Source: Didymodactylos carnosus (lineage: Eukaryota; Rotifera; Eurotatoria; Philodinida; Philodinidae). From it: DNA of 47,493 nucleotides. Of the stretch, positions 37,451-47,493 are shown piece by piece. Numbering within the stretch: the first letter of the stretch is position 1; every line of letters begins with the position of its first letter. The position numbers were made by a program, and so were the translations under genes. The stretch spans positions 1 through 47,493 of the forward strand of contig CAJNOQ010000538.1 of assembly GCA_905250885.1 (NCBI GenBank), given 5' to 3'. The notes below the pieces were generated by a model, which saw only the letters and a list, made by a program, of their open reading frames with translations, made no database searches and was not told where the DNA came from.

Positions 37451-37860
37451 ATCCCTAGTCGGCTCTTCCCAAAATATCCCCGGGGGCTCCCCAGTGAGTC
37501 ACCCTCAAACTTTCTGGGAAGTCCCCGAAATGTATACGAAATATGCAACTCCTAGGGACTCCCTGGGGAGTCCCCAGCATGTGCAATTCCCAGGGAGTTC
37601 CTACCAACTCCTCATTCACCGTTTGTTTTGCAGATAGACAATATATAAATATAATATAGTTCTATGATCAATTTTTACGAATTTTCTTCTAGTAAATCAT
37701 CATTAATGTGTCAACCTTCGTTGGCTGATATGTGCTACAGTGGTACCAGTGATGGTACCTGGCACTTAATTACTAATTCGTTGTATGAAACTAAAAAGGA
37801 TGGGCCAATAGGCCTACAGAGAGTTCCTGGGGACTTTCATGGAGAGTGTCGATTAGGGAT
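37451..37860. mobile_element. Inverted-repeat element with GTCCCC/CCCAGGGAGT words
   Basis: Left end ATCCCTAGTCGGCTCTTCC and the complement of the right end, ATCCCTAATCGACACTCTCC, form the inverted repeat. GGGACTCCC, GGGGAGTCCCC, CCCAGGGAGTTCC and related words fill 37476-37605 and recur at 37815-37840. No target duplication was seen. 410 bp, no gene. Confidence 0.65.
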
Positions 37861-37979
37861 TTTGTTCGCTCGATCTGGTTCTGTATTTAAGATCATGAAA
37901 AAAATATTCTTTTATCTGTAGAAAATCGTTCCAAAAGCCAAAATATTTGCTATGAGTTTTTAAAAAGGAGAAAATTTTT

Positions 37980-38100
37980 TAGGCATAAGTCGGGTATGGA
38001 TCGGACACGGGTACAAAGTTCTCGGATCGGGTCGGGTACGAGTGAAACAAATTTTTCACATCGGGTACGAGTAGGAAAACGGTACCCATGCACATCTCTA
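37980..38100. mobile_element. Small hAT-like MITE with CGGGTACGAG words
   Basis: The right end, read on its complement, is TAGAGATGTGCATGGGTACC, like the TAGAG ends of the hAT-type elements in this window. The left end TAGGCATAAGTCGGGTATGG is a weaker match. CGGGTACGAGT occurs twice inside, with partial copies beside it. No target duplication, so one end may be damaged. 121 bp. Confidence 0.5.
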
Positions 38101-40226
38101 TTCCTGAACTCTGTGGTACAGTGTAGGTAAAATAAAATACAGCATGATATTCTGAAGTAGTTTGGATCGTTTTTGACTGAACTATGAATTTTTTTATTTT
38201 CGCTGAAAACAGTTCAAAACGGCTTATTCCACCCAATATAGATTTTCACTAGATGTTGAAATTTTATTCCAAAAACTAACGTTTCCACAAGATTCAGCAA
38301 GGTAGATAATCTATGCTTCCATTCATTTCTAACATTCGCGCTCCACTTAGAATCACAGAATAATGGATACTTTCTAAGTTTGAGAGATAAGAAGGCCTTT
38401 GGCGGGAGTTTTCACAGAGTTTTATCAGTTTTCACTACAAACTGATAAAAACCGAAAGTCACTAGCAATTTTTGTTTTCGACTTATTCAAAAAATAATCG
38501 ATGCTATTTAATGGTAGAATAGATAGTAGTGAAAACCTGTTTTTTCGCGAATATACATTTTCCTTTTTAAAAAACTTCATACTCATTCAAAATTCACACT
38601 TCAGAAAATATATGTTTAATCTGATCTGCTCGAAAAGTGAAGATCTTTCTCTTCTTTTAATCAAAGACTATTCAAAAAATAATGGTGTACCTTTTGATTA
38701 AGCATAGTGGTGTTTTAAATAAAGAATAGTGAAATTCAAGTTTTAATCTTCAATTGATTATTATTTAACATTTTCAGCTACATTTTTCTCTTTTTCTCTT
38801 TTGACATATGTAGAGTATAATATTTAAATGACATCTTGTATTCATGCAACAACAAAAAAAAAGAACTTTATTTAAACATCTCTCGCACAAGCGTTCAATA
38901 GAACCTTGAACGAAAACTATAATTATCGTTGACAAATTTAAAACTCTATTTTTCCTGTAGATGAAAATAATCAATCTAATACAGCAATATGCGCTATACA
39001 TCTATTCGAAATCAAGATATGTGTACTATTGAAATTTTATTACTCTTAAACAAACTGTCTGCCATTTCTTAATAAATAAAACATTCTCAGTCGCTGCTAA
39101 ATTTTTTTGCTGGTATCGGCCAGATTATCGTCCCCAAACTCTGATATAAGCTCATTGATACTAGTTATCGTACTTTTTTTATTCATATTACACCGGGATA
39201 TGTTTCTACATCCTCAGCCTTGATAGGAATCATCATTGGCCGAGCTTATAGTTCCATTACGATTTGATTTGCAATCCTCATGATCGTTTAATATTTTGTT
39301 GTCGGATGTATCCATGTGAAACCTACCGCAATATACAAAAGTATCGGAGAGTTCTCTCCTACCGCATCTGATAGACTATGGAAAATGATGAATTTTGGAG
39401 AAAACTGCAGCTCTCTATCTAATGCGAGAGCCGAGATATCATCATGTTACTTTTTACAGCAAAACCATGCAAAAAGTATCATTTTTCAGTTATTTTTACC
39501 TAATTTGCAATGTTTGCCCTAATTCTGGGCCCACTCAGCATTCAATAAAGTTTTTTTGATTGAAAGAACAACGTAAAATGTACAAAATATGTTAAAATAA
39601 ATTTTAGCTGATAGAACTTTTCGGGAAACGAGCTTTCTAGAAAACTCTTGTTTTTCTAAGGACTTTCCATAGATTTTTGCCTTCTAATTCGATAAAAATA
39701 TGTTTTTTACGTAACTTTTCATGCTGAATTTGAATGTCATACGTGATTTCACATATGAACAAGTGTTTTAGCTTTTTGGCGTTATTTTTCTATATGGTTC
39801 TTTGTTTAAAGTAAGTCTGCTGTACATTTATACTGTACGTCACAAGCAGCAGTTACTAAACGCTATTCTTAATATCTCGACTTCAGGTAAACAAAGTTGT
39901 TTGTTTATCTAGATCAATAATAAATCACTACGTCATCATTCGTCATCTAAAAGAATCAAATAAGTAAATAATATCAACATAAACTATGATACATAAAATT
40001 CTTCGTTCAAAAAGTGGTATCAGAACTATACAGCAGATTACCCGCTGAAACCAAGCAAGCAGTCTCAATATGATACAAAAGTTCAGCTCCATAATTAAGT
40101 AAAAATCCATAATTAAGAGAAAATTTCCTGGTACAGAAGACTTAAATAAACAGCATGAGAGCTTGTGCAAAAATAAAGTAAAGAATAGAAAAAGAGCTTG
40201 TAATTGTTTATTTACTTGCTAAATAC
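38101..40226. other. Gene-free interval
   Basis: About 2.1 kb without recognisable exons, inverted repeats or RNA genes. Short frames lack domains and mostly begin at non-ATG codons. Confidence 0.45.
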
Positions 40227-40526
40227 TTATTCGATCTTTGCAAATTTATAATAATTTTCGTTATCTACGGCCATCGTATGCTGATTCAGAAATGTTTCAA
40301 TCCAATATAATTGATGACTCATCTTAATCTTATATTTTTCACAACACTTGATTGTTTGTGAGTAATGTACATTGCTGCAATCCACAGCCCAATGTAAATC
40401 TCTGCTATCAATATAAGAAAATATAAGAAGTTGAGGATGGAACCAATCGGGGAAAGGAGATAATTTTGCCATCCTAAAAAGGTTTTGGAACCTTCTGCCA
40501 AAGTTTTCGTCTTTTTTCAGACTCAA
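40227..40526 (-). pseudogene. Unrecognised coding-like fragment
   Basis: An open frame with no ATG at its start that encodes about 95 residues ending K-F-A-K-I-E. It includes D-W-F-H-P-Q-L-L-I-F-S-Y-I-D-S-R-D and K-C-C-E-K-Y-K-I-K-M-S-H-Q. Its first third (40398-40520) is repeated as a diverged copy at 41297-41430, where the frame is broken by a stop. It may belong to the retroelement remnant between the copies. Product unknown. Confidence 0.3.
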
Positions 40527-41430
40527 GTAAACTACGGAATCAGTTTACGTGCGTAATGATTGTAAGTATAAACGTTTTAAATCGTACTTAGAATCATCTT
40601 TCCTAGAATCTTTTCGAGTTCCTCCTGTTAAGAATAGAAAACTTGAAAATACATTGTACGAAATGTAGACTTGATTTTCCATAGTTAAATGAACCTTTAT
40701 TCACAAGACAACATGTGTCCTCGTTAGACTGTATTTGTGGAGATGATAAGGAATCAGCTAAACATTTCTTTATGCATTGTACTCGGTATGATGCCCCGCG
40801 CCAAGCGATGTTACATTTTTTCACGAATATCCAAAAAGTAAATACGGTAACAACTGATCGTGTTTTGTTGCAAAATAGTTTGATAAGAGCACTCCGCAAA
40901 GAAGAATTGATCGAAGTATATAACATAATGCTGTCTTCCACTTTATCGCTGCAATTCAGCGGTTTGATCAGTCTTGATGTTTTATTTGCATCTATGCTAA
41001 ATGCATTGTTACATTACGATATTGCATATCCCTCTACCTTTCCTCTCTATCAGTTAATTGCTACCTTTTGTTTCGCATATTTTCAACACTACTGTCATCT
41101 ACTTATCATTACATCATTTTATTTTTTATTTATTAGTTTTTTATTTTTGTATACGAGAGATCCGGCATACAATGAGACTGCCCGATTTGCCGTGCATATA
41201 TTCATCGTTTCCTTTGTATGTTCATTATCAGCTTTAGAAATAAATATGCTTAAATCAATTTGAGATTTAGATTTACAGCTTATTATTTAAGAAAATCTCT
41301 GTTGTCAGTATAAGAAAATATGAGAAGCTAAGGATGGAAACAGCGTTACGGATTAGTTCGGAGAAAGGCGGTGATTTGGGCATTCTAAGAGGATTTTGAA
41401 CCTACTGCCAAAGTTTTCGTCTTTTTTCAT
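40398..41430 (+). repeat. Direct repeats around a retroelement remnant
   Basis: About 125-135 bp at 40398-40520 and 41297-41430 are similar in direct orientation: shared TATAAGAAAATAT, GAGGATGGAA or AAGGATGGAA, and CTGCCAAAGTTTTCGTCTTT. They bracket the reverse-transcriptase tail fragment, but are too diverged to be fresh LTRs or a target duplication. Confidence 0.65.
40685..41263 (+). pseudogene. Non-LTR retrotransposon 3' remnant (zinc-binding tail)
   Basis: The open frame from 40685 encodes L-F-T-R-Q-H-V-S-S-L-D-C-I-C-G-D-D-K-E-S-A-K-H-F-F-M-H-C-T-R-Y-D-A-P-R. This C-x-C..E-S..H-F-F..C..Y..R pattern is the C-terminal zinc-binding motif that follows the reverse transcriptase in many LINE-type elements. 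The upstream frame is closed by a stop at 40682-40684 and no polymerase domain remains. Residues after the motif become hydrophobic and do not match the family. Likely a dead 5'-truncated copy. Confidence 0.5.
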
Positions 41431-42041
41431 CAGCGAGTATCTATTCACAATTTTTATTTTAGTAACTAGATGGTTATCAAAGTTTAAATTTTCCTTCACC
41501 TTGATCGATAACACTCGAAAACTGTGAATGAAAATCCAATTAGAAACGCTTTTTTTTCATAAAAAAATCGAATAGAATATAATTAAATTAATTATTAGAT
41601 ACATCCAATAATAAAATATTATGTAGAGCAATAGTTAACTACAAGAGCCACTCTCTCCATGTGTATGCAGCTTCATCCAAAAATTATCGTCACTGACTGT
41701 ACTTCATTAGTAGAACAATCAAAAACAAGTATCGAACCCTTATAAAGAATTTATTTGCAGTATACTGCATTTGTACATAAAAACACGAAACAACAAAGAA
41801 CCTTGTAGAACTAACGGAATTCAAGCATTTTTGAGGAGGTTTCGTCCATTTTCTCTTGTATAAATAACAGAACTAAGTGACTCGGCATTTCGCTGAACGA
41901 AAAGGAGAAAGAATCCGGCCATATTTCACCACAATATAGTACAAAAAGCAAAGTCCATTAATATCTTTTTCTGAAAAACAACTAAAAATAAATCAGACAT
42001 CAGCTTTCGTACTCTAGACTCTGACTAAATTTAATTAAAAA
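41431..42041. other. Upstream region of the ADP/ATP translocase gene
   Basis: Non-coding and AT-rich; presumed promoter and 5' untranslated region. No consensus element stands out. Confidence 0.4.
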
Positions 42042-43535
42042 ATGGCAACGGTAAGATATATGAAGAAAAATTGATTGAGTTTGCTAATTGTTGTTATTTC
42101 CTTGTGTTCATTTATTAGGAAAAACCAAAGTTGAATTTTATAGAAAATTTTGCACTTAGTGGAGCTGCTGCTGTCATTTCAAAAACAGCTGCTGCACCAA
42201 TTGAACGTGTTAAATTGCTTGTTCAAAATCAAGGAGAAATGTTAAAACAAGGAATTATTGATCGACCATATAAAGGTATCATCGATTGTACAGCAACAAC
42301 ATTCAGAAATGAAGGATTCTGGCCATTTTGGCGTGGTAATCTTGCCAACTGTATACGTTATTTTCCTACCCAGGTATATACGACATTTTTTACTTCAACT
42401 CAAGAGTATCAAACTTTTAGAGAAGTGATTTCTTTCTATGCTCACTATGCATTTTTTTTAGATTCTAGGAGCGCCCAGAGGCCTAATGACGAATAGTTAG
42501 AAAAAACAAACACGTGACGCTTTCGCATGTCGGTCGAGGACTTTATTGATAACCTAGTAAGAAGTTCTTGACTGTTCCTGAATGATTATAAGGCGAAGGA
42601 GAAGTTAGTACTTGCGAAAGTTTTCTTGTGTTACAGTTTTTCTGCTTGATTGTAACTGGTCAAGGACGTTACGGATAACGAACGAGTCAAAGTATTATTG
42701 TGTCTGTAGATTGAGTTACTTTTGTAGAGGATGTCGATGTTTTAGGCGGCATCAACTGATCATGTTTTTTTAGATTTCGACGTTTTTTGTTTACACATTG
42801 GTTTAAAATAACAAACTGATTTTGTTTCTGGCTCTATCATTTCATGTGTTTACTTTTGTGTCTGTTTAGGCATTGAATTTTGCATTCAAAGACCAAATTA
42901 AAGCGGCATTTAAACAAAAAAAAACTGATCCATATATGGTTAATTTTGGAAAAAATGTTGCTAGTGGTGGTGTTGCTGGTGCAATGTCGTTGTGCTTTGT
43001 TTATTCATTAGATTATGCCCGAACACGTCTGGCTAATGATGCTAAAAGTTCAAAAAAGGGTTCTGGCCCACGAAAATATAATGGTTTAATTGATGTTTAT
43101 AAAAAAACATTAGCAACAGATGGTATTCAAGGATTGTATCGTGGTTTTGTTATTTCATGTGTCGGTATTATTATTTATCGTGGATGTTATTTTGGATTTT
43201 ACGATACCTTAAAACCAATTTTATTGGGACCTGATGCTGGTGTTATAGTATCATTTTTATTAGGTTATGCTGTAACAGTCACTAGCGGTCTTATATCATA
43301 TCCTGTTGATACAATTCGTCGACGTATGATGATGACATCTGGACAAGCTGTGAAATACAAGGGTGCAATGGACTGTTTCTTTCAAATATTACGAAATGAA
43401 GGCTCGTTGTCGTTATTCAAAGGCGCTGGTGCAAATATATTGAGAGGTATTGCCGGTGCTGGTGTGTTATCTGGATTCGATAAATTAGTACAAGTATATG
43501 GTGGATACAAAGTTGATATAAGCGCCAGCGGTTAA
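42042..43535 (+). CDS. ANT: Mitochondrial ADP/ATP translocase, non-animal type
   Basis: Exons 42042-42050, 42119-42373 and 42870-43535 join in frame across introns of 68 and 496 bp, giving 309 residues. It exchanges matrix ATP for cytosolic ADP across the inner mitochondrial membrane. Three mitochondrial-carrier repeats are visible: P-I-E-R-V-K (first), [14 protein letters not shown] (second, Ser in place of Pro) and [11 protein letters not shown] (third), the last containing the RRRMMM signature unique to ADP/ATP carriers. The forms [37 protein letters not shown] and [10 protein letters not shown] are those I associate with plants, fungi and protists; animals usually have Y-P-L-D-F-A-R-T-R. 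Horizontal origin or retention of an unusual paralog are both possible. The first coding exon holds just three codons. Confidence 0.97.
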
Positions 43536-43885
43536 AATATCAGCATCGAACGATCAAACAAATTGTCAGTCTATAGAAAACATATTTTTGTCTCGTTTTT
43601 TTCTTCTTCTTCACCGTCTCTCTCAAAATATGAACACGTAGTCTCAATTTACTCCTCTAGTACAATTTTTTGTATTATTGCCAGAATTTAGAACAGAAAA
43701 AAACCCTCTTTTTAGAACATCATGTCAATGCTTGTGTGATCACATATTAATATTAGTCTGTTTTTCATTTTGCTCGTGTGTGTGTCACAAAATTCTTAGT
43801 TTTTTTAGAAAAAAGTGAAAAACTGCGTTTCTCGGACCAGCTGTTTTTGTACCATAAAGAAAGCAAAAATCTTGATCAAGCTTGA

Positions 43886-43895
43886 AATAAATAAA
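43886..43895 (+). promoter_or_regulatory. Overlapping polyadenylation signals of ANT
   Basis: AATAAATAAA, two overlapping AATAAA hexamers, about 350 bp after the stop codon, followed by a T-rich tract near 43918-43935. Plausible 3' end. Confidence 0.45.
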
Positions 43896-44781
43896 AGAGA
43901 TGATACCGGAATGTAGTGTTTTTCTTTTTTTTTGTATTCCTCTAACCGAAACATATATTATTTTTTATTTCTAAAACGTAATTTCGCATGTAAGAAAAAA
44001 AAATACAAACACAAATTGAGCATCTATGATTGCTATTTATGAACAAAACTTATTGATTTAAAGTGAAAATGTAAAAGTATGATTTACGCGCATCGAATAC
44101 AACTTGTCAGTTTTAAAAACGAATTATTCATAATAAGGGAGCAAGAATTAACTACGATCTTGTGTCAATTACTTTTTAGAAAGTCAAAAATATGAGAACT
44201 GTCTTTTAATAAGAAGGGTAGACTATAAGTTTATTTATAACCAAGTTGAAAAGCATTTTTTTTGTTTGAGTCTGTAGAATTCAATTACCACAATTACGAA
44301 TTCAAAAACACTTTTTAACAACTGAGAAAGAACGAAAATTGACCATATTTCACTTGTTTTTGCGGTAAAAATTCGCAAAAGAAACAAAATCAACTTATTC
44401 TCTTTCAATTTTTAGCACACTTTTACTACCTGCTCGACGTCATAAAAACAATAAATACAGTAACTATGGTTTTGACATTGAAAAAAATTGTTATAATCAG
44501 AAAATTCAAACAGCCATTTAGTAGATGCTCATGGTGGAAGGAGAAATAGTCATACTAATACTGAAAACGTGCAAAAGAGCTTTTCCCTCTTGTTATAATT
44601 TCAATTTAGAGGGGTCTACTACGTGAATAGATTTACACTAGAATAATAAAAATGTTATTTTATGATTAGAAGTGTTAATCAACATCCCGCTCGACGTCGT
44701 TGTACAAGATTTCTACTTAGAATATTCTGAATCGGTAGCCGTTCAGGATTTTCAACTGTTCTCTCTAACCTAAATGACAGT
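43896..44781. other. Intergenic, nothing recognised
   Basis: AT-rich flank between the translocase and the next hAT-type MITE. Confidence 0.45.
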
Positions 44782-44789
44782 ATCTCATT

Positions 44790-44947
44790 CAGAGGCGGCG
44801 GAACCATAGGAACAATGGGGGCGTTGCCCCCACAGCTCTAGAGGCATTAGGCACTAGGTTGTGAGATAATATAAAAATACTCTGATAGTTTTCGTTGATT
44901 TTACAGGAAAAAAATCCGCCACCACAGCTTTCAGACCATTCCGCCGA
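44790..44947. mobile_element. Small hAT-type MITE, CAGAGGCGGCGGAACC end
   Basis: Exact 8-bp duplications ATCTCATT at 44782-44789 and 44948-44955 flank 158 bp that begin CAGAGGCGGCGGAACC and end ATTCCGCCGA. The right end matches the inner part of the left repeat but lacks its CAGAG tip, so it is probably eroded. GGGGGCGTTGCCCCC forms an internal palindrome near 44818-44832. Confidence 0.72.
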
Positions 44948-45264
44948 ATCTCATTCCTCTCAAGAATGCGTCCCTTGGAATATCACTCGTTTGGAAAATT
45001 TCTAAATTCTCATCTGTAAGAAACAAGGTTTTTCAGATTACTTATTCTAAACTTGATTATAGATTATCCAGTTAATCCATCGTCGATTCCCGATGACGAT
45101 AGTATCTCAATGAATGGGTGATGAGTCATGTAGAGAAAGTGACGATGTTCCTTCAGATGTGACTTTTTGCTGTCTTTCTTTTTCGGAAAATCAGGTAAGT
45201 CCTTTTGTGAATGAGCCAAAAATACTAACTTTTCAGCACAAGAAAAAACTGGCACATTACATAT

Positions 45265-45816
45265 CAGAGCTCCTACTGGCCCGCCCGGTCCGAGACCGAT
45301 CCGGCTCAGATCGAGTCGGTCAATTCTTTTTCTCGGGCTGGGCGGGCCATCTCAGAACTTGTTTTAGTTCAGACGGGCTAACGTTTTTTTCAGGCTAGCC
45401 CAGCCCGAGAAATTCTGGAATTTTTCTCCATGTTTTCAATTAAAATTTCAGGTGACTAATGATAAGAATAAACAAATACATTGCTAATGGATATTTGTTT
45501 TTCTGTATCTCTCATCTTCGTGCAAAATCACTTGAAAAAAATGCATATCTGTTTTTCCTTAACCTTCTTTTGTGTTTCTTTCTCTATTGTTCATATCTTT
45601 TTGAAATCATCTCTTCCAAAAAATACTTGTTTTCGTAATTAACTGATATTGTCGTTGAACCAATCTTTAGCAAAGCTTTTTCTGCATTTTGCTATAATAA
45701 AGTTGAATTTAGTTTAAACTAAATTTAAAGTAGGGCTCGGACAGGACGGGCCGGGCCAACCGATTTCAATGATAGCCGCGTTGAGTCATAAAAAATAGAT
45801 CCGATTAGGAGCTCTG
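45265..45816. mobile_element. hAT-type MITE with GGGCCGGGC/CCCGCCCGG words
   Basis: Ends CAGAGCTCCTA and TAGGAGCTCTG are perfect inverted repeats. Flanks TTACATAT (45257-45264) and TTACATAC (45817-45824) agree at 7 of 8 positions. GC-rich words (CCCGCCCGGTCC, GGGCTGGGCGGGCC, GCCCAGCCCGAG, GGACGGGCCGGGCC) crowd the left end and recur near the right, against an AT-rich core. 552 bp. Confidence 0.87.
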
Positions 45817-45929
45817 TTACATACACACTGTTTTAAAAAAAAGATAGCATGGGTTTAAACTGAAATGTTCCTTGCTTTCGGGATTGCTTAACTTATCGTG
45901 ACTCAGGTCAAAAACAACTGACATTTGAT

Positions 45930-47109
45930 AGGACGTAAAGGACCCGTTAACGAAATGGCTAACAATAGAGTTTTAACAGGCTTTTAATTGTGAAAAAATG
46001 ATCAGTTAATAGGTACTATTCATTGTCCTTCATCTGACCTTTAATGATGCCACTACTATATATCTCATGTTGTTTTCTCATAGAAAACGTACAGTTTTGT
46101 ACTGACTCGACTATATAAGTGATCGAAACTTGTGTTGACGAAGTCGCTACTGATTCTAGGTATGGTGCCAGTGATCCTATGTGATATTAATCGCTTAAAA
46201 ATCGGCAACTTTTACGTGATGTGGCATTCGATTGTTGCGATACTTTGTCGCGATTAGTCGATGATATTTTTGCGACTTACTTTTTTTGCTTTTTTTCATT
46301 AGTTTCCACTTTAATGACTTTCTTATGGTAGCGCCGACTACTCGGACCCTCTTCATCTGATTAATCGGTTTAAACACTGTCCAGAACTACAGTTGTTCAT
46401 CGGACTCCTCGATTCAAAAGCTGATCCTTGTCAAAATAACCAGTCAGCTCTGAGGAGATCATGAAGAACACTCTGGACACGTCTTCCAAAAACATTTGCC
46501 TAAAGGAAAAGATTAAACCGAAAAAAAGAAACAATTGCGGTCGAAATTCATGTTTATTATTTGGTCACCTGCAAAATTAAACGATAAATGAGTAGAAAAC
46601 GAAAAATTGGTGATTAGCCAGCGATGTTTTGAGAAATCGCAACTTACAAAATAATCAACTTTAATCGCGGTGTTCAAAACAGTCGCCGACATATTGTGAT
46701 TAAATAGCGACTTTTCAGAAAACCGCGACAATCGCCGATTGTTAAACAACACTAAAGACATGGGATGGCACCGATCATACCTAGGGAACTGAAAATATTT
46801 CAAAATTTGAATAGCCATTTATTTCATGATAGTAGTAAGAAAGAAATTAGTCATAATCAACAGTCGGATCCTTGGCCATAAACAGCCAATAATTAATCAA
46901 AAATTGCCGTTAAACGGTCACAGGTAAATGCTTGTTTTCAGCCTATTCCTTGGCCGTTAAAAAAGTGTCACTTTTAAGCATTAATACGTTCCCAGTTATA
47001 ATGGTTAAAAATAGTCAAAAAACGGTGTTTACTAGCTAAAAAATATCATTTAAGACACATTTTGTAAGCCGTTAATAGACACTTAATTACACCGTTTTCA
47101 ACGTCCTGG
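45930..47109. mobile_element. AGGACGT-ended element, relative of 35715-36319, interrupted
   Basis: Left TAGGACGTAAAGGACCCGTT faces the complement of the right end, CAGGACGTTGAAAACGGTG. The right part shares CATT..CAGTTATAATGG and TTAATTACACC with 36180-36310, and the left part shares CAGGC or CCTG..TTAATTGTG with 35780-35800. It is split by the separate element at 46156-46784; without that it would be about 550 bp, near the 605 bp of its relative. Confidence 0.65.
46156..46784. mobile_element. Nested inverted-repeat element with TCGCGA/GCGAC words
   Basis: Left end CTAGGTATGGTGCCA and the complement of the right end, CTAGGTATGATCGGTGCCA, are inverted repeats extending about 50 bp inward to AATCGGC. 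Words TCGCGA, GCGACTT, AATCGC recur throughout (46230-46275, 46640-46735). No flanking duplication was seen. It lies within the AGGACGT-ended element, so it inserted later. Confidence 0.75.
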
Positions 47110-47380
47110 AGATATTCTGTTTCGACATTTTTTAGATTAGATCGTTTCTTAAACTGATCGCAGCGCATCATTAGATGACAATTTTGTACGATAAAGCATT
47201 ATTAAAGTTCAAAATAAAGAAAATAAAAATGAGATAGAAAAACAAAAGTCATTTTAAACAAGGACTGGTTGAGAGATCAAAAATATTTACAATTTTTACT
47301 AGCAGTTAGTCATGGTGTATGGCTAGCAACACGGACATTTCCGTTCGTTCTAGAGCCAAAAGTCATTCCCTAGTGAATGT
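47110..47380. other. Short gap before the window-end element
   Basis: No feature recognised in this AT-rich stretch. Confidence 0.4.
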
Positions 47381-47385
47381 ACTGA

Positions 47386-47493
47386 GCTAAGGGTACCTGA
47401 AAAAGTACCCTGCTACCAGTATGTCACAGGAACTTTCGGGTACTGAAGTACCTTAAAGTACTTTTAGGTACGTATAAGGTACTCGGGCGGGTA
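47386..47493. mobile_element. GGTAC-word element cut by the window end
   Basis: GGTACC, AGTACC, AGTACTT and GGTAC recur at least nine times in about 100 bp, ending at the window edge in GGGCGGGTA. It resembles the word-array interiors of the other elements and shares GGGTAC with the one at 37980. The boundary on the left is uncertain. Confidence 0.45.

Noticed and set aside
37664-37921. Open frame of 85 codons
   Set aside because: It runs through the inverted-repeat element and its word array without any domain.
45063-45189. Coding exon ending at a GTAAGT donor
   Set aside because: The most protein-like frame stops before the donor and other frames have unconvincing composition.

Overview
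The window is eukaryotic, AT-rich nuclear DNA. Its genes have GT-AG introns, mostly 50-90 bp with a few longer, and the intergenic DNA is packed with small inverted-repeat elements. Gene content (a Runt-domain factor, an APC-like protein, an ankyrin/SOCS-box protein, a FAST/RAP-domain protein) says animal. An intronless bacterial-type diaminopimelate epimerase and an ADP/ATP carrier of plant/fungal/protist type inside such a contig suggest horizontal acquisition. That mix, with short introns and low GC, fits a bdelloid rotifer best (inference). No rRNA, intact tRNA, CRISPR array or bacterial operon was seen.

Layout. 1-3.9 kb: modular repeat (about 854-bp unit) and empty DNA. 3.9-4.8 kb: dapF-like gene (-). 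6.0-8.1 kb: four-exon APC-like gene (-) without armadillo repeats. 8.5-12.0 kb: cluster of small transposons, a truncated MULE-like ORF and an 814-bp foldback. 12.8-17.1 kb: seven-coding-exon FAST/RAP gene (-) whose 1.9-kb intron carries a palindrome and a CCCAGG element. 17.4-18.2 kb: METTL1 (-). 20.2-21.7 kb: five-exon ASB-type gene (-). 22.2-26.8 kb: three hAT-type MITEs. 29.3-31.1 kb: six-exon RUNX gene (+) after a long AT-rich upstream region. 32.1-33.1 kb: second copy of the modular repeat. 34.3 kb: orphan coding-like exon. 35.7-38.1 kb: word-array elements and a head-to-head tRNA-like palindrome. 40.2-41.4 kb: non-LTR retrotransposon remnant between direct repeats. 42.0-43.5 kb: three-exon ADP/ATP translocase (+). 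44.8-47.5 kb: more MITEs, some nested, one cut by the window end.

The genes do not form a pathway: they are independent genes for nuclear transcription (RUNX), Wnt-type scaffolding (APC-like), ubiquitin ligase adaptation (ASB), tRNA modification (METTL1), mitochondrial RNA metabolism (FAST/RAP), mitochondrial nucleotide exchange (ANT) and amino-acid or peptidoglycan-fragment chemistry (DapF). The most unusual non-genic signal is a set of non-autonomous transposons. Seven have 8-bp target duplications, and most are filled with repeats of their own short word. Exon joins were worked out by hand from splice signals and reading-frame continuity; family names rest on recognised motifs, not on searches.
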